Part shown: positions 7,582 through 15,665 of the stretch, one piece after another
Numbering within the stretch: position 1 is the first letter of the stretch
How the letters are laid out: every line of letters begins with the position of its first letter
NCBI GenBank assembly: GCA_012517255.1
Contig: JAAYVH010000131.1
Span: forward strand, 1-42,770
Source: Chthonomonadales bacterium
Lineage (GTDB): Bacteria > Armatimonadota > Chthonomonadetes > Chthonomonadales > CAJBBX01
Reading direction: 5' to 3'
Length of the DNA stretch: 42,770 nucleotides
Program-made: the position numbers and the translations under genes
The notes under the pieces: generated by a model
What the model saw: only the letters and a program-made list of their open reading frames with translations
Database searches by the model: none
Told to the model about the DNA's origin: nothing

Positions 7582-9531
7582 CTACGGAACACACACGAAC
7601 CGGAACACCGCCACGTCTTCCGGACCGATCACCCTCATCTGTGGCGCTGATCCATCCACGCTCACGCCGACCGTCTGCTCCTGCACCGAGTGGTTGGCGA
7701 CGACGACCATCCTGTGATCGCCGATGTCGGCGCACACCCATGACAGGTCGTGGGGCGTCTCGCCGGGCGATCCGATTGCGGACACGCGCGGATCGCGCGC
7801 CATGTCGCGCAGCAGTTCGGCAAAGAAACCGAGGCGGTCGGCTTGCACGCCTGCGCCGGTCAGCATGCTGTCGGGTGTCGACAGAAGCACTTCGCCCTTG
7901 CCATACCTGTGTCTCAGGAGCACCGGCTCACCCGCGCCCGTCGCCGCCAGCGTCTCGGCCTCTCGCGGCTGCACATCCTGCACGACGAACCAGGTCTCTT
8001 GCCACTCATGGGGCTGCAGTCGGCCCACGGGCTGTTTGAGGATGATCCTATCGGCGCTGACGGTCTTTCGCATGAGGAGGTTGCTCCGGCTCCAATCGGA
8101 CCACTGACGGCTCTCGCCGATGGTCGCGCCGAGGAAGTCAGGCTCCTGGACGAACCGTTCGCGCAGTCGCATGTGGTTGACGTTGAGCAGCAGCGTGCCG
8201 CCGTTGCTGACGTAGCGCTTCAGCGTGGCGAGCAGAACGCGGGTCATACGGATGTCGCCCATGAGGGCCACGGCCCCGTAACGGCTCAGGCGATCGGCAC
8301 GGATGTCCGACGAGACGATGTCGAACGGACCGGCGGGCGTCGGAGCGAAGTAGCCCGGGTACTCGGAGCCGCCCTCTTTCCACCAGCCGCTCTGCCGCTC
8401 GAAGCCCGGCAAGAGCGCGTCGAGATAACGAGACAGCATCGTGTCGCCCCGTTCAGGCTGGAGCTTGCCCCACACCGTTGGATGCTCGATCCAGTCGCCA
8501 TGCAGGTGGCCGGGCGCCCATCCGCTGTCGCGATCCACGAGCAGCGCAAGTCGGATGACGGGCCTGACAGGCTGCGGCTGATGGCGAACGGCTTGCCAGA
8601 AGTCATGGAGCTCGCGACCCCAGGCGGCCAGACGATACCCGCCACGGCTGTCACGCGAGAATAGGGGCTCGGTTTCCTGCATCGTGAGAACTCGTGCGCC
8701 CGAGGCCCACGCGAGATACAGGCATCGCTTCAAGCGACCGGCATCATGGCCGGCCCCGACCTCGGAGTTGGGCCCGGGCCAGAGCGCCTTGTCCTCTGTG
8801 GGGACCTTACCTTTGTGCCAGGGCGACACCCACGCGCCCCATGGCTTGCCGAACTGCGTCGCGCCGCCGCGCAGATAGGCAAGCTGCAGCTCCGTGTTGG
8901 GTAGGGCTTCGAGGAGCTCGGCCATGACGATGTCGCCGCCCGCACGGAAGCCGCTGTGGTGCAGGCTGACGCACAGATTCGGCAGGTAGCCCGCGCGGGC
9001 AGCGTGGGCAAGACGGCCGATCCGCGCGAGTTCCCGTTCAAACACCCTCCGTCCTCCGGCGCGGTCGGTGAAGTCATACAGATGGGGGATGCGTGACCGA
9101 TGCGACGCCCTGAGCCCGTTCTGGAGGAAATCGGCGTCCAGTTCCTCGGCATGCAGTCCGACGAACAGCCGTCCCGCGCGCCGTCTGATCTGGCGAATGA
9201 CATCGGGACCGTGTATCTCCGGGGTGGTATCCCCGCCGAACTCGGGCCCGCCCGGCTTGAAGTCGGGCCCAAGCCCCCGGCGCTGGCTGACCATGAAGTG
9301 CAGGCCCGCTGCCACACAGGCATCAACATCCGCCAGGATGTCGTGCTCTGTGTCCCAGGGAACGTTCCCCATGCCGTAGCCCTGCTTCGGGATCCAGACG
9401 AAGTTGCCGACGTCGAGCTCCTTGAGGATGCGGATGTTGTCCGCGCCATGGGCATGGCCGCCCACGAGCAGCGGCGGTCCCGACTGGCCAGGAACGAAGG
9501 CCGCACGCGCGAGGATCGCTGAGAGGACCAT
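7582..9531 (-). CDS. Glycoside-hydrolase-like protein (TIM barrel plus GATase-like domain)
   Basis: A 649-residue protein. The N-terminal half looks like a TIM-barrel: strand-like segments such as LHFMVSQRRG, RLFVGLHAEEL and GYLPNLCVSLHHSG, with the acidic pair EE at LHAEELD and a later TMQETEP. The middle (about 330-470) resembles the class-I glutamine-amidotransferase-like domain attached to GH42-like enzymes: YGAVALMGDIRM, then LKRYVSNGGTLLLNVNHMR. A C-terminal beta domain ends it. Overall architecture suggests a carbohydrate-active enzyme, but no family signature identifies substrate or catalytic residues. No Shine-Dalgarno site is visible before the ATG at 9531 and in-frame stops lie just upstream, so the message may have a very short leader. 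No signal peptide is evident. Confidence 0.8.
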   Translation of the reverse strand: MVLSAILARAAFVPGQSGPPLLVGGHAHGADNIRILKELDVGNFVWIPKQGYGMGNVPWDTEHDILADVDACVAAGLHFMVSQRRGLGPDFKPGGPEFGGDTTPEIHGPDVIRQIRRRAGRLFVGLHAEELDADFLQNGLRASHRSRIPHLYDFTDRAGGRRVFERELARIGRLAHAARAGYLPNLCVSLHHSGFRAGGDIVMAELLEALPNTELQLAYLRGGATQFGKPWGAWVSPWHKGKVPTEDKALWPGPNSEVGAGHDAGRLKRCLYLAWASGARVLTMQETEPLFSRDSRGGYRLAAWGRELHDFWQAVRHQPQPVRPVIRLALLVDRDSGWAPGHLHGDWIEHPTVWGKLQPERGDTMLSRYLDALLPGFERQSGWWKEGGSEYPGYFAPTPAGPFDIVSSDIRADRLSRYGAVALMGDIRMTRVLLATLKRYVSNGGTLLLNVNHMRLRERFVQEPDFLGATIGESRQWSDWSRSNLLMRKTVSADRIILKQPVGRLQPHEWQETWFVVQDVQPREAETLAATGAGEPVLLRHRYGKGEVLLSTPDSMLTGAGVQADRLGFFAELLRDMARDPRVSAIGSPGETPHDLSWVCADIGDHRMVVVANHSVQEQTVGVSVDGSAPQMRVIGPEDVAVFRFVCVP

Positions 9532-9583
9532 GGCCGATGGTACCCGAGACGGCCCGCTGCAGAAGGGATCGCTCTATATGCGT

Positions 9584-9589
9584 CATAAT
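9584..9589 (+). promoter_or_regulatory. Candidate -10 element (CATAAT)
   Basis: CATAAT differs from the consensus TATAAT at one base and lies 30 bases before the aldo/keto reductase ATG. No convincing -35 element is seen. The same 87-base gap must also serve the divergent minus-strand gene. Confidence 0.35.
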
Positions 9590-9618
9590 GTGCGTGTCAC
9601 GCATGCAAGGAGCGCGCT

Positions 9619-10737
9619 ATGCAATATCGCCCGTTCGGTAACACTGGACGCATGATTTCGCGTCTCGGCTTCGGCAGCATGAGGCTGCCGTGGAAGGACG
9701 TCGGCGATCAGCGGGTCGTTGACGAGGACCTCTCGATTGCCATGATCCATGCAGCGCTCGATCGGGGCGTGAACTACGTGGATTCGGCGCTGTTCTACTG
9801 CGAAGGCGCGAGCGAGATCGTCGTGGGGAAGGCTCTCAAAGGTCGGCGCGATGAGGTCATGCTGTCCACCAAATACCCCGTCAGCAACGAGAAGAGCCTC
9901 CGGGAAACCCTTGAGACCCAGCTCGGCAAGCTAGACACCGACCACATTGACTTCTACCACCTGCACGGCATCGGCGGCTGGTTCCTGACGCATGAAAAGC
10001 GCGATGCCATTCTCGCCGACGCGGAAAAGGCGAAGGAAGAGGGGCTGATCCGGCACCTATCGTTTTCGTTCCACGACAAGCCCGAAGTAATGGCGCAGAT
10101 CATAGATCTCGGCGTGTTCTCGTCGGTCCTGTGCCAGTACAACCTCCTCGATCGCGCCAACGAGGACGCTCTGGCGAATGCCAAGGCCCGGGGGCTCGGC
10201 ACCGTTGTGATGGGACCAGTCGGCGGCGGACGCATCGCCGGGTTGCCTCTCGAAGTTGCGGAGAAGGCGGGCATACGCGTCGAAAGCAGCGCCGAGCTTG
10301 CGCTCCGATTCGTGTTCGCCAACCCGAACGTGGATTGCGCTCTGTCCGGCATGAGCACGATGGCGCAAGTGCTCGAGAACACCACGACGGCGGCGAATGC
10401 GGCGCCGTTGAGCGACGCCGAGACCGCCAGCATCAATGCCATGATGGAGGAGAACAAGCGCCTGGCCGATCTCTATTGCACCGGATGCAACTACTGCGTG
10501 CCGCATTGCCCGCAGGAGATCAATATTCCCCACATCTTCCAGGCCATGAACTACCTGCGGGTCTACGGCCTGAAGGAGTTCGCGTTCAGCCACTACGACG
10601 CCATCGGTGGCAAGTGGGTGAAGGGCAAGAAGGCGGACTGGTGTCAGGAGTGCGGCGAGTGTGAGCTGCATTGCCCCCAGAAGATCGAGATACGCAAGCA
10701 GTTGAAGGAATGCCTGGAAGTGTTCGGGAATAGGTAA
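9619..10737 (+). CDS. Aldo/keto reductase with C-terminal 2x[4Fe-4S] ferredoxin domain
   Basis: A 372-residue predicted oxidoreductase. Residues 1 to about 275 form an aldo/keto reductase barrel with GFGSMRLP at the start and the catalytic set D55, Y60, K85 and H116 (VDSALFY, STKYP, FYHLHG). The tail has two CX2CX2CX3CP clusters, CTGCNYCVPHCP and CQECGECELHCP, able to hold two [4Fe-4S] centres. This fused architecture is common in anaerobes and is thought to couple carbonyl or sugar-related reduction to iron-sulfur electron transfer; the substrate is not known. The ATG at 9619 has an AAGGAG site. It is divergent from the GH-like gene and upstream of, but probably not co-transcribed with, the exosortase. 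Confidence 0.93.
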   Translation: MQYRPFGNTGRMISRLGFGSMRLPWKDVGDQRVVDEDLSIAMIHAALDRGVNYVDSALFYCEGASEIVVGKALKGRRDEVMLSTKYPVSNEKSLRETLETQLGKLDTDHIDFYHLHGIGGWFLTHEKRDAILADAEKAKEEGLIRHLSFSFHDKPEVMAQIIDLGVFSSVLCQYNLLDRANEDALANAKARGLGTVVMGPVGGGRIAGLPLEVAEKAGIRVESSAELALRFVFANPNVDCALSGMSTMAQVLENTTTAANAAPLSDAETASINAMMEENKRLADLYCTGCNYCVPHCPQEINIPHIFQAMNYLRVYGLKEFAFSHYDAIGGKWVKGKKADWCQECGECELHCPQKIEIRKQLKECLEVFGNR

Positions 10738-10786
10738 GGTGTTGCACCAGGCAACGTCCCGCCGGGTGGTTTGCGTATGGTAACGA

Positions 10787-10800
10787 GTCGGCCAGCCGAC
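10787..10800. promoter_or_regulatory. Perfect palindrome before the exosortase gene
   Basis: GTCGGC-CA-GCCGAC ends eight bases before the GTG start, in the place where a ribosome binding site would be expected. It could be an operator or an RNA hairpin that limits translation. Confidence 0.35.
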
Positions 10801-10808
10801 AAGATGGC

Positions 10809-11756
10809 GTGAATAACCTTGCCGACCGGACAACAGTGAACGATCGAGACCCTGAGGCGACCTTACAAGTCGAGGCAGTCGAGATTCCTGAGCAAGAGAC
10901 TGCCGATGACCAGAAGCCGACCCATCCGGCCCTGGCAGCGCGCCCGCGCAGCGAGTGGCTAGTGTGGGCGGCTTTCGTTGCCGTGTACGCGCCAGTCGTG
11001 GTTGAGTATGCGCGGGAGTGGGCGGCGGATGAGCGCTACTCCCATGGTTGGCTGATCTTCCCCATCAGCCTCGGGTTGACGTACATGAACCGATCCCGGC
11101 TGGCGGCATCGATCGGAACCGGTTCGTTTGTGGGTCTGCCGCTCATCGTCTTCGGCCTGGTCGCGCACTCCATCGCATGGTTTCTGCGTTTCCCGCACGT
11201 CGGGATGTGGTCGCTCGTGATGGTGCTCGCCGGTATCGTTATGTCGCTCTACGGCATGGCGGCTTGGAGGGTCGTGCGCTTCCCTGCGCTGTTCCTGCTG
11301 TTTGCGGGAACGCTGCCGAACCGGCTCATCGAACCGATCAACCTGAAGGTGCAGTCGCTGAGCGCCGTGGGGGCCGCCCATGTGATGTCGTTTCTCGGCT
11401 ACACCGTGATGCGCGAGGGGAATCGCATCGAGATACCGGGCTACGTTGTCGAGGTTGCCGACATCTGCAGCGGCTACAAGAAGACCGTCGCCCTGCTGGC
11501 GTTCGCGTTTCTGTATGGCTACGTGATGACATCATCGCCCGTTCGGCGGATCGTGCTCTGCGTCGCGGCGATCCCCATCGCGGTCCTGGCCAATGTGGGC
11601 CGCGTCGCCGGTCTCATCGCGGTAACGTCGGCTGGAGGATCCGAAGCTCTCCACAAGGCACACGATCCGGCTGAGATGGTGGCGCTGCTTGTGGCATTCG
11701 TGCTCTTCATTCTTCTGGGAAAGGCAATAGGATGCAGGCTGCCAGAACCGGCATAG
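10809..11756 (+). CDS. Exosortase (PEP-CTERM transpeptidase)
   Basis: A polytopic membrane cysteine protease/transpeptidase that processes PEP-CTERM proteins at the outer face of the inner membrane. The 315-residue protein has about eight hydrophobic segments after a polar N-terminal region of about 48 residues. The catalytic residues are visible: C220 in VADICSGYKK, R265 in ANVGRVAGL and H285 in LHKAHDPAE. The marker YSHGWLIFP near residue 77 is also typical of the family. The GTG start lacks a good ribosome binding site; GTG at residue 10 is an alternative. The EpsI gene begins inside its last 25 bases, so the two are translationally coupled. A likely substrate is encoded at 2846. Confidence 0.94.
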   Translation: MNNLADRTTVNDRDPEATLQVEAVEIPEQETADDQKPTHPALAARPRSEWLVWAAFVAVYAPVVVEYAREWAADERYSHGWLIFPISLGLTYMNRSRLAASIGTGSFVGLPLIVFGLVAHSIAWFLRFPHVGMWSLVMVLAGIVMSLYGMAAWRVVRFPALFLLFAGTLPNRLIEPINLKVQSLSAVGAAHVMSFLGYTVMREGNRIEIPGYVVEVADICSGYKKTVALLAFAFLYGYVMTSSPVRRIVLCVAAIPIAVLANVGRVAGLIAVTSAGGSEALHKAHDPAEMVALLVAFVLFILLGKAIGCRLPEPA

Positions 11757-12379
11757 CGCTGGCGTTCTTCGCGGCGGCCATCGCGGCGACCTACGCATTG
11801 CCCCGCCTCGATCTGCCGCATCCGCGCCGGATTCCGGTGGAGGATTTCCCGCGGCAGATCGGCGAATGGCGCGCCATTGCCGACAACGAGACCTCCGAGG
11901 ATGTCCGCAAGGCACTGCCCACCGCCACGATCGTGGATAGGCACTATCGCGACAACCGGGGCAGGGTTATCAACGTCGTGCTTGTGACGGCCACCGAGAT
12001 GAGGGACATTCACTCGCCGGCTGTGTGCCTGCCGGGTTCCGGCTGGAAGACAGACAAGGACGAGCTCGTGGTGCAGGACGGCCAGAAGATCACGGCTCGC
12101 ATCATGTCGGTGCGCAAAGAGCGCTACCACGTATGGTTCTGGTATCCTCCTGTGCCGTATCCGGAACCGAAGAACCCGCTGGTACGAGCCATGTACAAGT
12201 GGAGGCTGACTGCGCCGGGCACCTATCGGCCCGACACGATCGCGGATCTTTCGAGCTCGCTGATGGTGCGGGTCATCACGCCCGACGTGGACGGATCCGA
12301 CGAGGCTGTCAGGGACTTCGTGGAGAAATCGAAAGCCCCGTTGGCCGAGCTGATCGCGCGCGTGCCGGTGTCCAAGTAG
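11732..12379 (+). CDS. EpsI-family exosortase-associated protein
   Basis: A 215-residue protein with an N-terminal membrane anchor or signal (about residues 5-23) followed by a periplasmic EpsI domain. The diagnostic motif is IHSPAVCLPGSGW (93-105). EpsI is found either fused to the end of exosortases or as the next gene, as here, and is presumed to assist exosortase function or polysaccharide-linked sorting; its biochemistry is unsettled. The ATG overlaps the end of the exosortase gene by 25 bases and is preceded by AGGCAATAGG, indicating coupled translation. Sequence from SVRKERYHVWFWY to the end follows the usual family pattern. Confidence 0.92.
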   Translation: MQAARTGIALAFFAAAIAATYALPRLDLPHPRRIPVEDFPRQIGEWRAIADNETSEDVRKALPTATIVDRHYRDNRGRVINVVLVTATEMRDIHSPAVCLPGSGWKTDKDELVVQDGQKITARIMSVRKERYHVWFWYPPVPYPEPKNPLVRAMYKWRLTAPGTYRPDTIADLSSSLMVRVITPDVDGSDEAVRDFVEKSKAPLAELIARVPVSK

Positions 12380-12402
12380 ATCGGTGCGATGGGGCCGTCG
12401 AA

Positions 12403-12416
12403 CTGCAAAGTTGCAG
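12403..12416. promoter_or_regulatory. Perfect palindrome between epsI-like and parvulin genes
   Basis: CTGCAA-AG-TTGCAG lies 31 bases before the parvulin gene, in a 68-base gap. The 6-2-6 symmetry is typical of an operator. No protein is known to bind it. Confidence 0.35.
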
Positions 12417-12447
12417 AGAGATCATCGGCCGGAACAAGGGGAGAGAG

Positions 12448-14040
12448 ATGCCCGACATAGACCTGGAGCAAGAAAGCGTCTGGGATCAACTTCCGGAAGA
12501 GGCAGACGACGCGTACAAGGCCTTCACAGTCTTCAGGGGCCTGGGCGCGTCGGCGACCGTCGAGCAGGCCTGTCGCAAGGCCTCGGGCGGCGACCCTGCT
12601 CCTGACATGCTGGCCCAGTGGCAAGCGTGGTCGGTCGAGTGGGCGTGGCAGGGGCGCGCCGAGAAGCATCGGCAATGGTCGCAATCCGCCGCTGAGGAAG
12701 CGCGCAAGCTGGCGGACCGTTGGTCCAGCGCCAAGGAGTTCTACTCCTCGGACGAAGAGCGTCCGGCGGGTCTTCTGTCCCGGTTGTTCGGCAGGCGCGG
12801 CCGGCACCATCGTTCATCGCACCGGTCTGGCTCGCCGTCGGGCAAGCGCATTCAGGTGCGGCCCGAGGGCGAGCCGAGCGCGATGAAGAAGTGGGCTCAG
12901 GAGAGGGAAGCGCGCCGTCATTTTAAGGCGCAGGAGGCGGCCGCCCTTCGATCGGCCAGGGGCCAGAAGAAGCGCACTCTTGCCGAGCGGTGGACCTTGT
13001 GGGTGCGCAAGCGACGCGACGAGGCCAAGCGAAGCCGCGACAAGGGCATCCGCGGATGGTTCCGGCGGCGCTTCACGCGTATTCGCATCTATGCGCGGCG
13101 TCGCTTCGGACGCTTTGTGTTGGCCTTCGCTGCGGTCATGTTCGTCATCGGTCTGACAACCGGCGTGCTCGGTATGCGGTGGCGCCGCCTGCGGTTCCAG
13201 ACCGGCGTGGTCATCACGATCAACGGTGACAGCATTCGGCGCGACACCATCCAGAGCAAAATCGAGCAGTACGGCGGCAAGGCCGTGATGCAAGACATCA
13301 TCGAACAGACGCTGCGCCGGCAGTTCGCCAAGGCCAAGAACGCCTATCCGAAGGAGTCCGAGGTTGAGGCGCGACTGGCAGAGGATCAGAAGCAGCCCGA
13401 CTTCGCCAAGTCCATCGCGGCAGCGGGCCTTAGCTTGCAGGATTACCGGAACATAGTGCGCGACGAACTCGCTCAGGTCAATCTCATGGCCAAGGGAGTG
13501 ACGGTCACCGACAAAGAAGTGCGCCGCTATTACGAGATACATTCGGACAAGAAGAACCCTCGCGCGCGCTTCTACACGCCTGAGACAATCCAGGTTGCGG
13601 TGATCGGCACGCGGAGCAGAGAAGCGGCGGAAGCTGCTCTTGAGGAGCTGCGGCAAGGCGTCGTCTGGGAAGAGGTTGCCCGCAAACACAGTCAGGACAC
13701 GAGCGCCTATCAGGGCGGCGTACTGCCGCCGTTCGCTCGCGGGCGGACGCTGTGCGCGCAGATACCGGGCATGGAGCAGGCGATCTTCGGCATGACACCC
13801 GGGCAGCGGATCGGTCCGTTGAAGTTCGGCGAAGGATGGTGGATCATTCAGTGCCGCGATAAGCAGCCCGAGCGCACGATGCCGTTCGAATCGGTCAAGC
13901 ACAGGGCGCGCGCATGGGCGCTGCTCGAGAAGGGCGTGCCGATCAACGGTCGCCGCGTGGCCAGTGAATACGCGGCTTTCCAGAAGAAGGCCAAAGTCCA
14001 GGTCTTCGATCCGTTCTTCCGGTCCTTGATGCCCCGCTAG
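12448..14040 (+). CDS. Membrane parvulin-type peptidyl-prolyl isomerase with phage-HTH-like cytosolic domain
   Basis: A 530-residue single-pass membrane protein. Residues 12-80 (WDQLPEEADDAYKAF, FRGLG, then LAQWQAWSVEWAWQGRA) resemble the small HTH domain of phage terminase small-subunit-like proteins, where an AY.AF helix and a W...W.W..RA helix recur. Residues 110-220 are very Arg-rich. One transmembrane helix (about 222-242) follows, then a SurA/PrsA-like chaperone region with a parvulin domain (about 375-475: VAVIGTRS, WEEVARKHSQD, GGVLPPF, GPLKFGEGWWIIQ). Positive charge before the helix places the HTH part in the cytosol and the isomerase outside. It follows exosortase and EpsI; a PPIase (EpsD family) is a known companion of exosortase loci. 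Start at 12448 has a GGGGAGAG site; an open frame further upstream overlaps epsI. Confidence 0.9.
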   Translation: MPDIDLEQESVWDQLPEEADDAYKAFTVFRGLGASATVEQACRKASGGDPAPDMLAQWQAWSVEWAWQGRAEKHRQWSQSAAEEARKLADRWSSAKEFYSSDEERPAGLLSRLFGRRGRHHRSSHRSGSPSGKRIQVRPEGEPSAMKKWAQEREARRHFKAQEAAALRSARGQKKRTLAERWTLWVRKRRDEAKRSRDKGIRGWFRRRFTRIRIYARRRFGRFVLAFAAVMFVIGLTTGVLGMRWRRLRFQTGVVITINGDSIRRDTIQSKIEQYGGKAVMQDIIEQTLRRQFAKAKNAYPKESEVEARLAEDQKQPDFAKSIAAAGLSLQDYRNIVRDELAQVNLMAKGVTVTDKEVRRYYEIHSDKKNPRARFYTPETIQVAVIGTRSREAAEAALEELRQGVVWEEVARKHSQDTSAYQGGVLPPFARGRTLCAQIPGMEQAIFGMTPGQRIGPLKFGEGWWIIQCRDKQPERTMPFESVKHRARAWALLEKGVPINGRRVASEYAAFQKKAKVQVFDPFFRSLMPR

Positions 14041-14054
14041 GCAGAGAGAAGTCA

Positions 14055-14082
14055 GTAGGGGCAACGCATCCATTGCCCCTAC
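14055..14082. terminator. Two-way terminator hairpin of the GTAGGGGC type
   Basis: GTAGGGGCAA (14055-14064) and TTGCCCCTAC (14073-14082) form a perfect 10-bp stem with an 8-base loop between two convergent genes. The same GTAGGGGC end recurs near 42501, so it may be a mobile or dispersed palindrome used as a terminator. Confidence 0.7.
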
Positions 14083-14103
14083 GCGTCCGTTGGCCCCCTC
14101 GGG

Positions 14104-15327
14104 TCAACCGATGAGGCTGCGCACCATCTCGACCCACCGACGCAGACGGGTTCGATCGTTGCCGATGCGGTAGACGTCGCGGTAGATGATCTCGAGGTTG
14201 CACCCTCGCGCGGCGTCGAGCGTGGCCTGCGCGTCCTCGCGCAAGGCATCCCAATCGGCATGGTCGCCGCTGATCGGAGCGGGGCGCGGCTTACGACTGA
14301 AGACCACGTTGCGGCCCAGCTTCTGGGCGATGGCTGGCATATCGCACCACGGCGACACCGAGACCGCGCGGACGTTCGGGATCGCTTCGCGAATGGCATC
14401 CCATCGGTCGTGGACGGCTTCGCAACACCCATAGTAGACCAGACCGAAGAGCCTGCTTACGTCGGCGAGATAGGGCAGGAACATCCGCGCGAACATGCGC
14501 GGCGAGATGCCTGCGCTCTCCTGGGATTCCATCCAGACCCACAGGTCCTTCAGGCGAACGGCTCCGGGTTCTCGTTCGGTGGGCAATGCCGTCGTGTAGC
14601 CGGGGCTGCCCGAGCCGACGAACGTCCAGTGGCTGTTCAAGCCCAGCAGCCCTTCGCTCTCGAGCCACTGGTAATGACGAATGCGGTCGTCGCGCAGATA
14701 TGCCATGATCCGATGGATGACGTCCGGCTGATCGTAGACCCATACCATAAGGTTGTCGTTGCCGATGAGCCGGAAGAGGTCGCCGGTGAGGCCGCCGTGC
14801 AACGACTGGGTACCGTGGAGCCGAACGGGGATGATGTCTCCGAACAGCGCGTTCAGGGTCTCCATCCATTGCAGGGTGCCTTCCCGATTGACCGTCCACT
14901 CGCGCGGACGTAGTCGCTCGACGTCCTCGGGACATTTGATCGGGTGGCGGTACCGATAGGCCACGGCGTCGCCCTCGCCGTCACGGGCATGCTCGGCCTC
15001 GAGCGGAACGCCGTAGTCTGTGCCCGATATCTGCCAACCCACGCGCCACACCGGCTCGACGACGATGTCATCGCCGACTTCCTCGGCCTGCCGCATGACC
15101 CAGCGCATGTGCCGTTCCAGCCCGCGGTGCGCAGGATCCACGCACTCTAGCTCGTCTTCGCCAACATATCCCAGCAACGACCACGTCTCGAAAAGCACCA
15201 TAGGCCGTTCTGCCCGGAGATCCTTCAGAGCCGTCCAGAGGCGGCGTCGCTCAGCCATGACAGGTTGCTGGGCAATCTCCATCCATCGCGCCGCCAGGCG
15301 GCGAAGCACATCACGATCGTTACTCAC
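14104..15327 (-). CDS. Uroporphyrinogen-decarboxylase-family protein (methyltransferase-like)
   Basis: A 407-residue protein of the URO-D/MtaA/CmuA fold. Supporting segments are ERPMVLFETWSLLGYV near the start, TLQWMETLNALFGDIIPVRL in the middle, MVWVYDQPDVIHRIMAYL (the usual DNP..V..L region) and ISPRMFARMFLPYLADV, typical of the URO-D barrel. True HemE proteins bind the tetrapyrrole through conserved Arg and Asp residues near the N-terminus that I cannot align here, and no haem genes are nearby, so a corrinoid-type methyltransferase or other role is more likely. A GTG start at 15327 has a GGAGG site. It is convergent with the parvulin gene. Confidence 0.85.
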   Translation of the reverse strand: MSNDRDVLRRLAARWMEIAQQPVMAERRRLWTALKDLRAERPMVLFETWSLLGYVGEDELECVDPAHRGLERHMRWVMRQAEEVGDDIVVEPVWRVGWQISGTDYGVPLEAEHARDGEGDAVAYRYRHPIKCPEDVERLRPREWTVNREGTLQWMETLNALFGDIIPVRLHGTQSLHGGLTGDLFRLIGNDNLMVWVYDQPDVIHRIMAYLRDDRIRHYQWLESEGLLGLNSHWTFVGSGSPGYTTALPTEREPGAVRLKDLWVWMESQESAGISPRMFARMFLPYLADVSRLFGLVYYGCCEAVHDRWDAIREAIPNVRAVSVSPWCDMPAIAQKLGRNVVFSRKPRPAPISGDHADWDALREDAQATLDAARGCNLEIIYRDVYRIGNDRTRLRRWVEMVRSLIG

Positions 15328-15665
15328 TCGGCCCCTCCGTTGTAACCCCTTCCGTTGAGAGCTCTGTCTTCTCCGTCGACGGGGCGTTTCCCTCTGCGCG
15401 GTCGTGCACGCGTCCGTATCACGGCTGACGCCCTGCCACTCTACTAGAATGGGAGCGCGCAGTCACCCCGTGCTGTCGCATGCTGACGGACCCCGGGCCA
15501 CGATGGGTCGCTGTCGCGGTCTGCCCGACGTGAGAACCTGCGATGAACAGCCACGCCCCTATCTGCTACTATATCGCACCGGTCCGCGGTGCGGCCTCGC
15601 GCCTTCCTGTGTACGGCGTCCCGCGTCCGGAGCCTGACACGTCGAACTGGCCGGGATCTGGCGCC

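Noticed and set aside
12025-12447. Upstream extension of the parvulin frame
   Set aside because: It overlaps the EpsI gene in another frame and has no family similarity; a ribosome binding site supports the start at 12448.
12448-14040. HTH-parvulin fusion considered as evidence of an integrated prophage
   Set aside because: No integrase, capsid, portal or large terminase gene and no attachment repeats were seen around it.
12814-14073. Minus-strand open frame opposite the parvulin gene
   Set aside because: It is antisense to a well-supported parvulin and carries no domain.
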